Below, piece by piece: positions 1 through 8,122 of a stretch of DNA of 64,000 nucleotides. Below the pieces are notes generated by a model. That model was given only the letters and a program-made list of their open reading frames with translations. It did not search any database and had not been told where the DNA came from. This DNA comes from Streptomyces pyxinae (lineage in GTDB: Bacteria; Actinomycetota; Actinomycetes; Streptomycetales; Streptomycetaceae). Every line of letters starts with the position of its first letter. Positions within the stretch are counted from its first letter, which is position 1. The position numbers and the translations under genes were made by a program. The stretch spans positions 124,001 to 188,000 of the forward strand of contig NZ_JANUGQ010000003.1 of NCBI RefSeq assembly GCF_024756275.1. Reading direction: 5' to 3'.

Positions 1-1
1 C

Positions 2-1105
2 CCGATCCGCACGGTGGTCGAGAGCGCGTACGGGCACGGTGTGGCCGACGTCTTCCTCTACGCGGCGCCGTTCGCGCTGATCGCCTTCCTGGTCACCCTG
101 TTCATCAAGGAGGTCGCCCTGAAGAGCACCATGGGCCACGCCGCCGCCCCGGAGCCGGTCCCCGCCGGTGCCCCGGCCGCCGGCGCCACCGCCGGGTCCG
201 CGGGCTTCGCGGGGCCGGCCGAGTCCGCCCTGGAGTCGACCGTGGAGCAGCCCGCCGTCGGATCGGAAGTCACCGTCCAGAACGGCCAGGGTGCCCGGGG
301 TGAGCAGGACGGGCAGACCGGGCAGCCGGTCGGCGGGTACGGCGTGCCGGTGAGCGGCACCGTACGCACCGCCGAGGGCACGGCCATGCCCGGTGCCGCC
401 GTCACCCTGATCTCGCTGGCCGGGCGCCAGCTGGGCCGCGCGGTCACCCAGGCCGACGGCGGGTACGCGCTGGACGCCCCGGGCGCCGGCTCGTACGTCC
501 TGATCGCCTCGGCCGACGGCTTCCAGCCGCAGGCGTCCACGGTGGTCGTCGGCGCCGAGCCGCTCGGCTACGACATGCTGCTCTCCGGCACCAGCGGACT
601 CGCCGGAGTGGTCCGGGCGGCCGAGGGCGGGGCTCCGCTCCCGGACGCCATGGTGATCGTCACCGATGTACGCGGCGACGTCCTGGCCGCCGGGCGGTCG
701 GAGGCGGACGGCGCCTTCACCTTCGCGGAGCTGGTGCCGGGTCCGGTGACCATCGCGGTCAACGCCGACGGCTTCCGGCCGCTGGCCCTGCCGGTGGAGA
801 TCGGCGGCCAGGGCGTCACCCGGATCGAGGCGCTGCTCCAGGCCGGTGCCCGGCTCCAGGGCACGGTACGCGCCGGAGCCGGCCGCCGTCCGCTGCCGGA
901 CGCCCGGGTGACCCTGGTGGACGCGGCGGGCAATGTGGTCGCCACCGCGACGACCGGTGAGGACGGGGCGTACGGCTTCGCCGACCTGAGCGCGGGCGAC
1001 TACACGGTCATCGCGACCGGCTACCCGCCGGTGGCCGGGGCGCTCACGATCTCCGGCCACGGCGCGGACGGCCACGACATCGAGCTCTCCCACCCGGGGG
1101 AGTGA
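2..1105 (+). CDS. C-terminal part of MFS-type transporter fused to three carboxypeptidase-regulatory-like domains (partial)
   Basis: The reading frame is open from the first bases of the window, so the start lies upstream. The visible part begins with a hydrophobic helix ending in FIKEVAL, typical of the last membrane segment of DHA2-family (14-helix) drug/proton antiporters. An Ala/Pro/Gly linker follows, then three successive domains of about 75 residues (about 115-190, 195-275 and 280-360). Each has the pattern of CarboxypepD_reg/Cna-B-like beta sandwiches (G-x-V, P-x-A-x-V, T-D-x-D-G-x-Y/F, G-x-Y). The family usually ends shortly after the last helix, so this tail is an added module. What the domains bind is unknown. 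The stop is followed by a strong hairpin. The next gene carries one domain of the same type. That this is a transporter is inferred from one helix only. Confidence 0.75.
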   Translation, partial: PIRTVVESAYGHGVADVFLYAAPFALIAFLVTLFIKEVALKSTMGHAAAPEPVPAGAPAAGATAGSAGFAGPAESALESTVEQPAVGSEVTVQNGQGARGEQDGQTGQPVGGYGVPVSGTVRTAEGTAMPGAAVTLISLAGRQLGRAVTQADGGYALDAPGAGSYVLIASADGFQPQASTVVVGAEPLGYDMLLSGTSGLAGVVRAAEGGAPLPDAMVIVTDVRGDVLAAGRSEADGAFTFAELVPGPVTIAVNADGFRPLALPVEIGGQGVTRIEALLQAGARLQGTVRAGAGRRPLPDARVTLVDAAGNVVATATTGEDGAYGFADLSAGDYTVIATGYPPVAGALTISGHGADGHDIELSHPGE

Positions 1106-1143
1106 CCCAGACTCGGGCGCTCTTAGCGGAGGCGCCCGATGGT

Positions 1144-1177
1144 GGGGGCGGCAGGCAGGGGACGGCCTGCCGCCCCC
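1144..1177 (+). terminator. Hairpin terminator after the transporter-fusion gene
   Basis: A perfect 13-bp GC-rich stem (1144-1156 pairs with 1165-1177) with an 8-nt loop, 39 bases after the stop codon. There is no T tract, which is usual in high-GC actinobacteria. Confidence 0.7.
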
Positions 1178-1359
1178 GTTCCGCTTGCCGGCGGCCCGGG
1201 CGCGTTTCAGCGCTTTCACACTCCGGTGCCCGCCGGACCGCCGGACCGGCGGGTTTCCGGCCTCCGGGCCTCCGGGGGACGGAACGCCGGACTTCCGGCC
1301 GCCGGACTTTCACACTTCCCAGCGACACGTACCGACACGTACCGAGGAGAGAAAACGGG

Positions 1360-2175
1360 ATGGGACTGCACGCACAGGTACGGACGCGGGACGGCTGGGC
1401 GGTCCAGCACGCCGTGGTGACCGTGACCGACATGACCGGCGCCCAGGTGCTGCGGGCGGCGGCGGACGCGGACGGCGCGGTCCGGACCGGCGAGGCGCTG
1501 GCCCCGGGCCCGTACACCGTGGTCGTCACCGCCGTCGGGTACGCCCCGGCCGCCGCCACCGCGCTGGTGACGGCGAGCGGGCGGGCCGAGGTGGGCACGG
1601 TGGTGCTGGCCAGGGCGGGCGGCGTCGAGCTGCCGCCGCCGGGGGCCTGGTCGCTGGACCCGGCGCACTCCTCGGTCGGCGCGGTCGCCCAGCACCTGGG
1701 GATCTCCAGCGTGCACGGCCGGTTCACCGACTTCGGCGGCCGGATCGAGATCAGCCAGGACCTGGCCGCGTCCCGCGTGGAGGCGGTCATCGCGGCGGCC
1801 TCCGTGGACACCGGCAACGGCCTGCGCGACAAGCACCTCCGCTCGCCGGACTTCCTGGACGTGGAGACGTACCCGGAGATCACCTACCGGAGCTCCGGGC
1901 TGTCGCCGGCCGGCCCGGACCGCTGGACGGTTCACGGCGTGCTGGCCCTGCACGGCGTGGAGCGGCCGGTGGACCTGGACCTCACCTACCTGGGCACCGG
2001 CCCCGACCCGTGGGGCGGCGTCCGGGCGGCCTTCCGCGCGACGGCGGAGCTGCGGCGGGAGGACTTCGCGATGAACTACAACCAGGTGGTGCAGGCGGGC
2101 ATCTCGGCGATCGGCACCACCCTGCGGGTGGAGCTGGACATCCAGGCGGTCCAGGGGGACCTCCCCCAGGCGTGA
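1360..2175 (+). CDS. YceI family protein with N-terminal carboxypeptidase-regulatory-like domain
   Basis: A 271-residue protein. Residues about 1-90 form one CarboxypepD_reg-like beta-sandwich. Residues about 95-265 match the YceI lipocalin-like fold, which in known members binds polyisoprenoid or other amphiphilic molecules. Family signatures include WSLDPAHSSVG, VHGRFTDFGG, DKHLRSPDFLDVETYPEI and HGVERPVDLD. No signal peptide is visible, so it is probably cytosolic, unlike E. coli YceI. The ATG at 1360 was chosen because GAGGAG lies about 10 bases upstream; the reading frame also stays open further upstream. It follows the terminator of the transporter gene and shares its accessory domain, which suggests a functional link. 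The ligand is not predictable. Confidence 0.88.
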   Translation: MGLHAQVRTRDGWAVQHAVVTVTDMTGAQVLRAAADADGAVRTGEALAPGPYTVVVTAVGYAPAAATALVTASGRAEVGTVVLARAGGVELPPPGAWSLDPAHSSVGAVAQHLGISSVHGRFTDFGGRIEISQDLAASRVEAVIAAASVDTGNGLRDKHLRSPDFLDVETYPEITYRSSGLSPAGPDRWTVHGVLALHGVERPVDLDLTYLGTGPDPWGGVRAAFRATAELRREDFAMNYNQVVQAGISAIGTTLRVELDIQAVQGDLPQA

Positions 2176-2229
2176 GCCGATCCCGGCCCCGGACGGCCCG
2201 GGTGTGAAGCGATCCGGGCGTCCGGCCCC

Positions 2230-2400
2230 CAGGCGTGACCGCCCCGGCCGCCGGGCGTGACCTGCCCGGGGCGGGGGCCGGTGGCCGGGGCGGGGGCCGG
2301 TGGCCGGGGCGGGGGTCGGTGGCCGGGGCGGGGGTCGGTGGCCGGGGCTGGGGCAGGTGGCCAGGGCTGGGCCGGGGCCGGGCGGCCGGCGGGCTCCGTC
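2230..2400. repeat. Short GC-rich tandem repeat tract
   Basis: Between the convergent YceI and TetR genes lies a run of about 18-bp imperfect units of the type GCCGGTGGCCGGGGCGGG (about five copies over 2270-2355). The G-runs could form G-quadruplex or strong hairpin structures and may help terminate both genes. No coding signal. Confidence 0.7.
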
Positions 2401-2404
2401 GGGC

Positions 2405-3226
2405 TCAGTTCCGCGGCCGCCGCCCCGCCGGGTCGTCCCGCATGGCCTCGATGCCCGCGACGAGGAGCCGCAGCGCGAAGTCGAAGTCGCGCTCGCGCAT
2501 CTCCTCCACCGTGTCACCGCCCCGGGCCACCATCATCTCGGTGGCCTCGGCGAAGGTCCGCGCCAGTTCGGGGCGGCCGCCGATGGTCGCCATGGCCTGC
2601 TGGTAGTACTCGTCCTGGGTCATCCCGGCGCTCTCGCAGCGCCGCTTGAAATGGCCCTCGATGGTGCCGAAGCCGTACACGAACTGGAAGACCGCCGACA
2701 TCGCCCCGGTCTGCCCGTGCGGCGGCACCCCGGTGTGGGCGACGATGCGGTGGACGCACCGGGCGAACGCCATCGCGTGCGGGCCGATGTTGAGGAAGTC
2801 GCCCATCAGCGGGGACACCCACGGGTGGCGGACCAGCAGCGACCGGTAGGCGACGGCCAGCGCCCGCAGGTCGTCGCGCCAGTCGCCGCCGGGCGCGTCC
2901 GGAGCAGGCAGCTCCAGTTCCCCGAAGACCGCGTCGATGGCCAGCTCCAGCAGGTCGTCCTTGGTGTCGACGTACCAGTAGACCGACATGGCGGTGACGT
3001 CCAGCTCCGCCGCCAGCCGCCGCATCGAGAACTTGGCCAGGCCCTCGTCGTCCAGCAGCCGCACACTGGTGGCGGTGATCCGGTCGCGGTCCAGCGCGCC
3101 GCGCTCCCGCTCGGCGGGCTCCGCCCGGCGGCCGCCCTCCGCCCGGCGGCCCCGGGCGCCGTCGGCGTCCAGCCAGACACTGGTCCGCGGCGGGCGTTTC
3201 GTACGGTCGGCCGGGGGCGGCACCAT
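2405..3226 (-). CDS. TetR/AcrR family transcriptional regulator, likely repressor of the adjacent MFS exporter
   Basis: A 273-residue protein with an N-terminal DNA-binding domain (about residues 35-80; helix-turn-helix around LAKFSMRRLAAELDVTAMSVYWYV) and a C-terminal ligand-binding half resembling TetR_C (tetracycline-repressor-like). A 35-residue basic N-terminal extension precedes the HTH. The start is ATG 3226 with an ideal AGGAGGT 7 bases upstream. It is the second gene of a two-gene minus-strand operon, 34 bases after the MFS gene, so co-transcription and negative autoregulation through the operators at 4815-4874 are likely. From memory, the orthologous S. coelicolor pair (a multidrug-responsive TetR regulator and an MFS pump) has been studied. 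Orthology was not checked. Confidence 0.9.
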   Translation of the reverse strand: MVPPPADRTKRPPRTSVWLDADGARGRRAEGGRRAEPAERERGALDRDRITATSVRLLDDEGLAKFSMRRLAAELDVTAMSVYWYVDTKDDLLELAIDAVFGELELPAPDAPGGDWRDDLRALAVAYRSLLVRHPWVSPLMGDFLNIGPHAMAFARCVHRIVAHTGVPPHGQTGAMSAVFQFVYGFGTIEGHFKRRCESAGMTQDEYYQQAMATIGGRPELARTFAEATEMMVARGGDTVEEMRERDFDFALRLLVAGIEAMRDDPAGRRPRN

Positions 3227-3260
3227 GAGCTTCTACCTCCTCGTCGCTGGCCTCCCGATG

Positions 3261-4802
3261 CTATGCCGGGGCGGCCTCCCGGTCCTCCGGCTCCTCCTGC
3301 TTCTCCGCCTGCTTCGTCTGCCGGCGGGCCCCGGCGGGCCGGCGCTCGGCGCGGCGGAGCAGCAGGGCCGCCAGCAGTCCGCCCGCCAGCACCGCGACCG
3401 CGCCGGCCAGCTGGCTGGTCTCCAGGCCGGAGGCGAAGGCGTCCGCGACGCCCGCCCGCTCGCCCGGCCCGTCCGCCGCCGCGAGGGCCGCCGGCAGCGA
3501 GGCGGCCGACACCCCGAGCAGCGCCGCGAACCGGGCGTTGAGCACGGCCCCGAGGACGGCCACGCCCAGCCCGTTGCCGAACTCCGCGAGGGTGCCGTTG
3601 ATGCCCGCGCCGACCCCGGCCTTCTCCGGCGGGATGGCGCTCATCACCGCGTTGGCCATCGCGGGCATGGAGAGCGCGACCCCGGCGCCCATCACCACGA
3701 GCCCGAGCAGCATCCCGGGGTAGCCATGGGTGCCGCCCAGCAGCGCGATGGCCGCCAGCCCGGCCGCGACCAGGCCCATTCCGGTGCCGATCGCCCCCGG
3801 GGTGCCCATCCGGCCCACCAGCTTCGCGCCCAGGCCGCCGAGGTTGAGCACGACCACGGTGAGCGCCAGCGGAGCCGTACGCAGCCCGGCGTCCAGCGGA
3901 CCGTACCCGAGCACGAACTGGAGGTGCTGGGTGAGCAGGAAGAGCGAGCCGGTCATGCCGAAGGCGACCAGAATGGTGCCGGCCACGGCGCCGGTGAACC
4001 GCCGGTCGCGGAAGAAGCGCAGGTCCAGCATGGGGTACGGGATGCGCAGCTCCCACCCGGCGAACAGGCCGAGCACCAGCAGCCCGCCGGCGGCGGAGAG
4101 CAGCACCCGCGCCGAGGTCCAGCCGTGGTCCGGGCCGGAGATGATCGCGTACACCACCGCCGTCATGCCGACCGTGGAGAGCAGCGCGCCGAGCAGGTCC
4201 GGCCGGTCGCCCTGCGCATGACGGGACTCGGGGACCAGCGCGGCGACCGCGGCCAGACCGACGACCGCGACCGGCAGGTTGATCAGGAAGACCGCGCCCC
4301 ACCAGAAGTGGTCGAGCACCAGCCCGCCGAGCAGCGGGCCGGCCGCGAAGCCCAGCGAACTGACGGTGGACCAGATGCCGATGGCCCGGACGCGCTCGGT
4401 GTCGTCGAAGATCTGGACGACCACGGCGAGGGTGGTGGTCATCAGCAGCGCCCCGCCCACGCCCATCCCGGCGCGGGCGGCGATCAGCTGGGCGGAGGAC
4501 TGGGCGAGACCGGCCACCAGCGATCCGGCGCCGAACAGGGCCAGACCGGCGAGGAGCATCCGCTTCCGCCCGTAGCGGTCGGCGGCGTTGCCCGCGGTGA
4601 GCAGCAGCCCGGACTGGACCAGGGAGTAGGCGTTCATCATCCACTGCACATCGGCGGTGGAGGCGTGGAGCTCCCGGGTGAGAGAGGGGACGGCGACGCT
4701 GAGGACGGTGTTGTCGAGCAGCACGGTGAGCTGGGCGAGGCAGATGACCCCGAGGATCAGCCAGCGCTGCGGATGGCCGGTGGCGGGCGTCGTTCGGGGC
4801 AC
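3261..4802 (-). CDS. MFS multidrug exporter, DHA2 family (14 transmembrane helices)
   Basis: A 513-residue integral membrane protein resembling the QacA/EmrB group of proton-drug antiporters. Motif A of the family is recognisable (GNAADRYGRKRM, near residue 73), and LDNTVLSVAVPSLTREL near the N-terminus is typical of DHA2 proteins. Hydrophobic helices continue to about residue 480, followed by a basic, Glu-rich cytosolic tail. GTG at 4802 is preferred because AAGGAG lies 8 bases upstream. A TTG start at 4832 is also in frame but would place operator DNA inside the gene. It is probably repressed by the downstream TetR protein and induced by its own toxic substrates. Confidence 0.92.
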   Translation of the reverse strand: MPRTTPATGHPQRWLILGVICLAQLTVLLDNTVLSVAVPSLTRELHASTADVQWMMNAYSLVQSGLLLTAGNAADRYGRKRMLLAGLALFGAGSLVAGLAQSSAQLIAARAGMGVGGALLMTTTLAVVVQIFDDTERVRAIGIWSTVSSLGFAAGPLLGGLVLDHFWWGAVFLINLPVAVVGLAAVAALVPESRHAQGDRPDLLGALLSTVGMTAVVYAIISGPDHGWTSARVLLSAAGGLLVLGLFAGWELRIPYPMLDLRFFRDRRFTGAVAGTILVAFGMTGSLFLLTQHLQFVLGYGPLDAGLRTAPLALTVVVLNLGGLGAKLVGRMGTPGAIGTGMGLVAAGLAAIALLGGTHGYPGMLLGLVVMGAGVALSMPAMANAVMSAIPPEKAGVGAGINGTLAEFGNGLGVAVLGAVLNARFAALLGVSAASLPAALAAADGPGERAGVADAFASGLETSQLAGAVAVLAGGLLAALLLRRAERRPAGARRQTKQAEKQEEPEDREAAPA

Positions 4803-4814
4803 GCGGGAACTCCT

Positions 4815-4874
4815 TGTACGGCGTACGGGCAACGAGCGTCATACACCGTACAAGCGCTCCCTGTACACCGTACA
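4815..4874 (-). promoter_or_regulatory. Three palindromic operators upstream of the MFS/TetR operon
   Basis: Three copies of a 13-bp dyad TGTAC-N3-GTACA lie at 4862-4874 (perfect), 4840-4852 (two mismatches in one arm) and 4815-4827 (one mismatch). Start-to-start spacings are 22 and 25 bp. They cover the promoter/leader of the MFS gene, ending 13 bases before its GTG. Symmetry and location fit binding sites for the TetR-type product of this operon. Each minus-strand copy also contains TTGTAC, a possible -35 element. Confidence 0.7.
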
Positions 4875-4965
4875 AGTCAATTTCCGCGCCCCGGCCGAGC
4901 CCCCGCCCTAACGGCTCCGGGACCGGCGCGGGTCCCGCGCCCCGGGTCCCGGGTCTCACCCCTGC

Positions 4966-5718
4966 TCAGACACCCGCCCCTGCCGCCGCACCGGCCCCGG
5001 CTCCGGTCCTGGTCCCCTGCCCCGCCGGCTTGATCAGATAGCCCGCGCCCCGGCGGGTGTGGATCATCGGCTCCCGCCCCGCGTCGATCTTGCGGCGCAG
5101 ATACGAGATGTAGAGCTCGACCACGTTGGCGTGACCGCCGAAGTCGTACGACCACACCCGGTCCAGGATCTGCGCCTTGCTGAGCACCCGGCCCGGATGC
5201 CTCATCAGAAACCGCAGCAGCTCGAACTCGGTGGCCGTCAGATGGACGGGGACGCCGCCCCGGACCGCCTCCCGGCCGTCCTCGTCCAGCACCAGATCCC
5301 CGACCACCAGTGCCGCCGCCCCGGCCGGCCCGGCGCCGGACCGCCGGACCACCCCGCGCAGCCGGGCCACGACGTCCTCCAGCCGGAACGGCTTGGTCAC
5401 GCAGTCGTCCCCGCCTGCCGTCAGCCCCGCGACCCGGGCGCTCCCGGAAGCGGCGGCGGCCAGGAAAACCGCCCGGATGCCCGGCAGTTCGCGCCGCAGC
5501 CCGGCCAGCGCCGCCAGGCCGTCCATGTCGGGCAGCACCGCGTCCAGCACCACCGCGTCGGGCCGGAACTCCCGGGCCGCGCGCACCGCGCCCGCCCCGT
5601 CGGCGGCACCGCGCACCTCCCAGCCCTCGTGGCGCAGGGCCATGGACAGCAGCTCGGCGACGGGCGGTTCATCGTCCACGACGAGCACCCGGAGCGGTGG
5701 TTCGGCGACAGCGGTCAT
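4966..5718 (-). CDS. Orphan OmpR/PhoB-family response regulator with atypical receiver
   Basis: A 250-residue protein. The receiver domain (about 10-120) has the acidic pair D15/D16, phospho-acceptor D59 and Lys109 (CVTKPF). The Thr/Ser switch residue after strand 4 is Ala87 (VFLAAAAS), which is unusual and may weaken phosphorylation-driven switching. The winged-helix effector domain (about 135-230) ends in the family signature HTRRGAGYLI. The C-terminal tail is Ala/Gly-rich. ATG 5718 has GGGAGG 9 bases upstream. No histidine kinase gene lies next to it: the upstream neighbour is a gene remnant and the downstream one is the MFS operon. It is therefore an orphan regulator with unknown targets. 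Confidence 0.92.
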   Translation of the reverse strand: MTAVAEPPLRVLVVDDEPPVAELLSMALRHEGWEVRGAADGAGAVRAAREFRPDAVVLDAVLPDMDGLAALAGLRRELPGIRAVFLAAAASGSARVAGLTAGGDDCVTKPFRLEDVVARLRGVVRRSGAGPAGAAALVVGDLVLDEDGREAVRGGVPVHLTATEFELLRFLMRHPGRVLSKAQILDRVWSYDFGGHANVVELYISYLRRKIDAGREPMIHTRRGAGYLIKPAGQGTRTGAGAGAAAGAGV

Positions 5719-5869
5719 GTCCGGCAGCCTCCCCGGGCACCCTGAGAGCTCCCTTTCCCCTTCCTGTGAAAGCCCTTAAGACCCGCCCGTCCCGTCCGTC
5801 CGGGCCTCCGGCGGGCCCGCCACCGGCCGTCCGGGGTCAGCCGATGGTGAGGTCGCCGCGTCCCGTCAC

Positions 5870-6016
5870 CTAGCTGACGCCGCTGCTGAAACACCGGCGC
5901 ACGTCCTTGGTCGGCACCGCCTTGCCCGAGAAGGGGCGGCCGGACATGAGGCCGGAGACGAGGGTGCCCTTGAGGAACGAGTCCATCGGCGTGCAGCCGC
6001 AGGGCGTGGTCCGCAC
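5870..6016 (-). pseudogene. Short CDS or remnant of a gene (hypothetical)
   Basis: Within a 670-bp gap, the minus-strand frame ending at the TAG at 5870-5872 has strong coding character over about 45 codons (almost every third base is G or C). Its plausible C-terminus runs MDSFLKGTLVSGLM followed by a tail ending CFSSGVS. An ATG lies at 5986 and a GTG at 6016, neither with a good ribosome site. Upstream, that frame hits stops. Coding-like codon use continues in another frame (about 6060-6240, containing LSGCSGAGAS, a lipobox-like string). This looks like a decayed or frameshifted small lipoprotein gene, or a very short ORF of 38-48 residues. Function unknown. Confidence 0.35.
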
Positions 6017-6389
6017 CCGTCGCCCCCGCGGTCCCCACTGCCTCTATCACGCCTGTCGCCCCTGCTGGACCCGCCGTCGCCACAGCCGCTGCCGGCCACC
6101 GGGGCCGGGCCGGGGAGCGGCGATGTCCCCGCCGAACAGGCCGTAACCGCTTCGGCGGACGGCCCGTCGGCCGGGGCACCGTACGACGGCATCACGGAGG
6201 CACCGGCCCCCGAACAGCCGGACAGCGCGCCGGAGTCCGGCGGGCCCCCGCACCGAGCGGCGACGGCCGGCGTCGGCCACGGAGGCGCCGCCGTCGGGAA
6301 GGCCGGATCCACACGGGCGCTCTTGTGCGCCGGCGGCAGTCCTGATCGGATGGTGGCGCCGGACGTACGGGGGCTTGGGGGGCCGGAGC

Positions 6390-7373
6390 ATGGGCGAGTT
6401 GCGGGTGTCGGAGTGGCGGCGCCACGGGCACGATCGGCTGTACGTGAACGCCCCGGGCGGGCGGACCGTCGCCTGGTTCGACCGGAAGACCGGGCGCGTC
6501 GAGGTCAAGGACGAACTCCTGCGGTCGGCCATCCTGGACGCCCTGGCCCCCCACCTCACCCGCCCCGGCCCACCGCTCTCCACCCCCCGCCCGGGCCCAG
6601 GCCCCGGTCCAGGCCCACTGCCCGCCACCCGCCCCGGCCCACCGTCCTCCGGTCCCCGGCCGGCGGTCGCACCACCCGCGCCGCTCGCATCACCCGCACC
6701 GCCCCTTTACCCCGAGCACGACCTGGCCCTCCACCGCCCCGGCGACCTTCTCCGGCCGAAGGCCAGGGAAGAGTCCCCGGCCGTCCTGCTGCGCTGCCTG
6801 AGGTGGCTGCTGGGGCGCCCGGTCCCCGCCGGCCCCTGGACGACCGGGCTGCGCGGCGAAAAGCTCGTCGGCCGCGAGCTGGCACGGCTCGAACGGCACG
6901 GCTGGCACGCGCTGCACTCGATACCGCTCTCCCCCACCTGGGACATCGACCACCTCCTGATCGGCCCCGGCGGCGTCTTCTCCCTCAACACCAAGCACCA
7001 CCCCGCCAAAGCCGTCTGGGTCGGTGACCACGCGGTCCGCGTCAACCACGGGGAACCCCGCCCCTACCTCCGCAAGAGCCGCCAGGAGGCCGCCACCGTC
7101 AAGCGCGCACTCGAACGCGCCACCGGCTTCCCCGTCGACGTGACCCCGTTGCTCGTCTTCGTCCGCCCCGCCCGCCTCGACGTCGTCCCCACGCTCCGCG
7201 ACGTACGAGCGCTCAGGGAGCGCGACCTGACGGCCTATGGGCGCGTCACCGGAAAGCTTCACCCCGGACAGGTGGAAGCCCTCTACACAGCCGCCCGCGA
7301 CCGGCGCGCCTGGTCCGCGGCGACCCCCGTCCGGCCAGCGAGCCCGACCAGACGCACCCGGCCCGGCGAATGA
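6390..7373 (+). CDS. NERD (nuclease-related domain) protein
   Basis: A 327-residue protein. The C-terminal half (about 155-265) carries the NERD signature: G-E-x3-G-x-EL, then WDIDHLLIGPGGVFSLNTK, with the Asp and Lys expected at the restriction-nuclease-like active site. A hydrophobic strand TPLLVFV follows. The N-terminal 60 residues form a small domain (WRRHGHDRLYVN, GGRTVAWFDRKTGRV), joined by a Pro-rich linker at about 60-110. NERD proteins are generally considered DNA-processing or nuclease-like; no specific activity can be assigned. ATG 6390 is preferred over an upstream TTG (6375). It converges on tRNA-Arg, separated by a perfect hairpin. Confidence 0.88.
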   Translation: MGELRVSEWRRHGHDRLYVNAPGGRTVAWFDRKTGRVEVKDELLRSAILDALAPHLTRPGPPLSTPRPGPGPGPGPLPATRPGPPSSGPRPAVAPPAPLASPAPPLYPEHDLALHRPGDLLRPKAREESPAVLLRCLRWLLGRPVPAGPWTTGLRGEKLVGRELARLERHGWHALHSIPLSPTWDIDHLLIGPGGVFSLNTKHHPAKAVWVGDHAVRVNHGEPRPYLRKSRQEAATVKRALERATGFPVDVTPLLVFVRPARLDVVPTLRDVRALRERDLTAYGRVTGKLHPGQVEALYTAARDRRAWSAATPVRPASPTRRTRPGE

Positions 7374-7439
7374 TTCGGGCCACCCGGGACGGACGTCCCG
7401 CGGGCCGCTCCCCCGGTTCATCCGAAGGTGGCCCCACGC

Positions 7440-7472
7440 GAGAGGCCCCCGGGGTGATCCCGGGGGCCTCTC
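7440..7472 (-). terminator. Bidirectional hairpin between NERD gene and tRNA-Arg
   Basis: A perfect 14-bp stem (7440-7453 with 7459-7472) closing a 5-base loop. It lies 9 bases downstream of the 3' end of tRNA-Arg and 67 bases past the NERD stop, so it can serve both transcripts. Confidence 0.8.
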
Positions 7473-7480
7473 GCCTGCTG

Positions 7481-7553
7481 TGCACTCGGCAGGATTCGAA
7501 CCTGCAACCTTCTGATCCGTAGTCAGATGCTCTATCCGTTAAGCTACGAGTGC
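7481..7553 (-). tRNA. tRNA-Arg(ACG)
   Basis: The minus strand folds into a standard 73-nt cloverleaf. The 7-bp acceptor stem is GCACTCG/CGAGTGC with discriminator A. The D arm, the anticodon stem TCTGA/TCAGA with loop CTACGGA (anticodon ACG, read as ICG) and the T arm GCAGG-TTCGAAT-CCTGC are all present. CCA is not encoded. ACG is the expected arginine isoacceptor for CGU/CGC codons. Confidence 0.97.
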
Positions 7554-7706
7554 GTGTGACCTGAGCCACTCACTTGCTCTTCCTTCCGGGCTTTTCGGCC
7601 CGGTCGGCGTTGCGGGAACAACATTACATGACCTGGGCCGTAGCGCGAAATCCGTTGGTCGCACCCGGCCTGACCTGCGAAAACGACCCGAAGATCCCCG
7701 GAATGG

Positions 7707-7739
7707 CCGAAGCCCCGGCCGAGTGGGCCGGGGCTTCGG
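7707..7739 (-). terminator. Hairpin terminator of tRNA-Ser(GCT)
   Basis: A perfect 14-bp inverted repeat (7707-7720 with 7726-7739) and a 5-nt loop, beginning 10 bases after the tRNA 3' end on the minus strand. Confidence 0.8.
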
Positions 7740-7748
7740 GTCGTGCTG

Positions 7749-7839
7749 CGGAGGCGGAGGGATTTGAACCCTCGATGGGCGGTAAAACCCAAACCGCATT
7801 AGCAGTGCGGCGCCATAGACCGGACTAGGCGACGCCTCC
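7749..7839 (-). tRNA. tRNA-Ser(GCT)
   Basis: A 91-nt class II tRNA on the minus strand. The acceptor stem is GGAGGCG/CGCCTCC with discriminator G. The anticodon stem CCGCA/TGCGG carries loop CTGCTAA (anticodon GCT). A long variable arm and the T loop TTCAAAT follow. CCA is not encoded. It decodes AGC/AGU. Confidence 0.97.
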
Positions 7840-8122
7840 AGACCACCCGCGCGAGCGCGGATGGTGCGATGCAGATGATGGCACAGCCACAGGGCGTGTC
7901 ACCAATCGCACTACACGGTACTAGGCGGGCGGGGTGCGGGGCAAAGCATTCGGCGGCGTCCGCCGGTGATCGTCCGCCGGCGGTGTCCGTCCCGGCCGGG
8001 GCGCGCCCGTCCCGGCCGGGGCGGCCGGGTCGCCGCGGTTGCGCAACGCCTCGGCCCGAGCGGCGTTAGACGGGTGGGAGCGCCGGGTGCCTCCCGTACG
8101 GATCCGTACCCCAGGAGTTCGA

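Noticed and set aside
4966..6389. Two-component pair around the response regulator
   Set aside because: No histidine-kinase motif exists in any frame on either side; the regulator is an orphan in this window.
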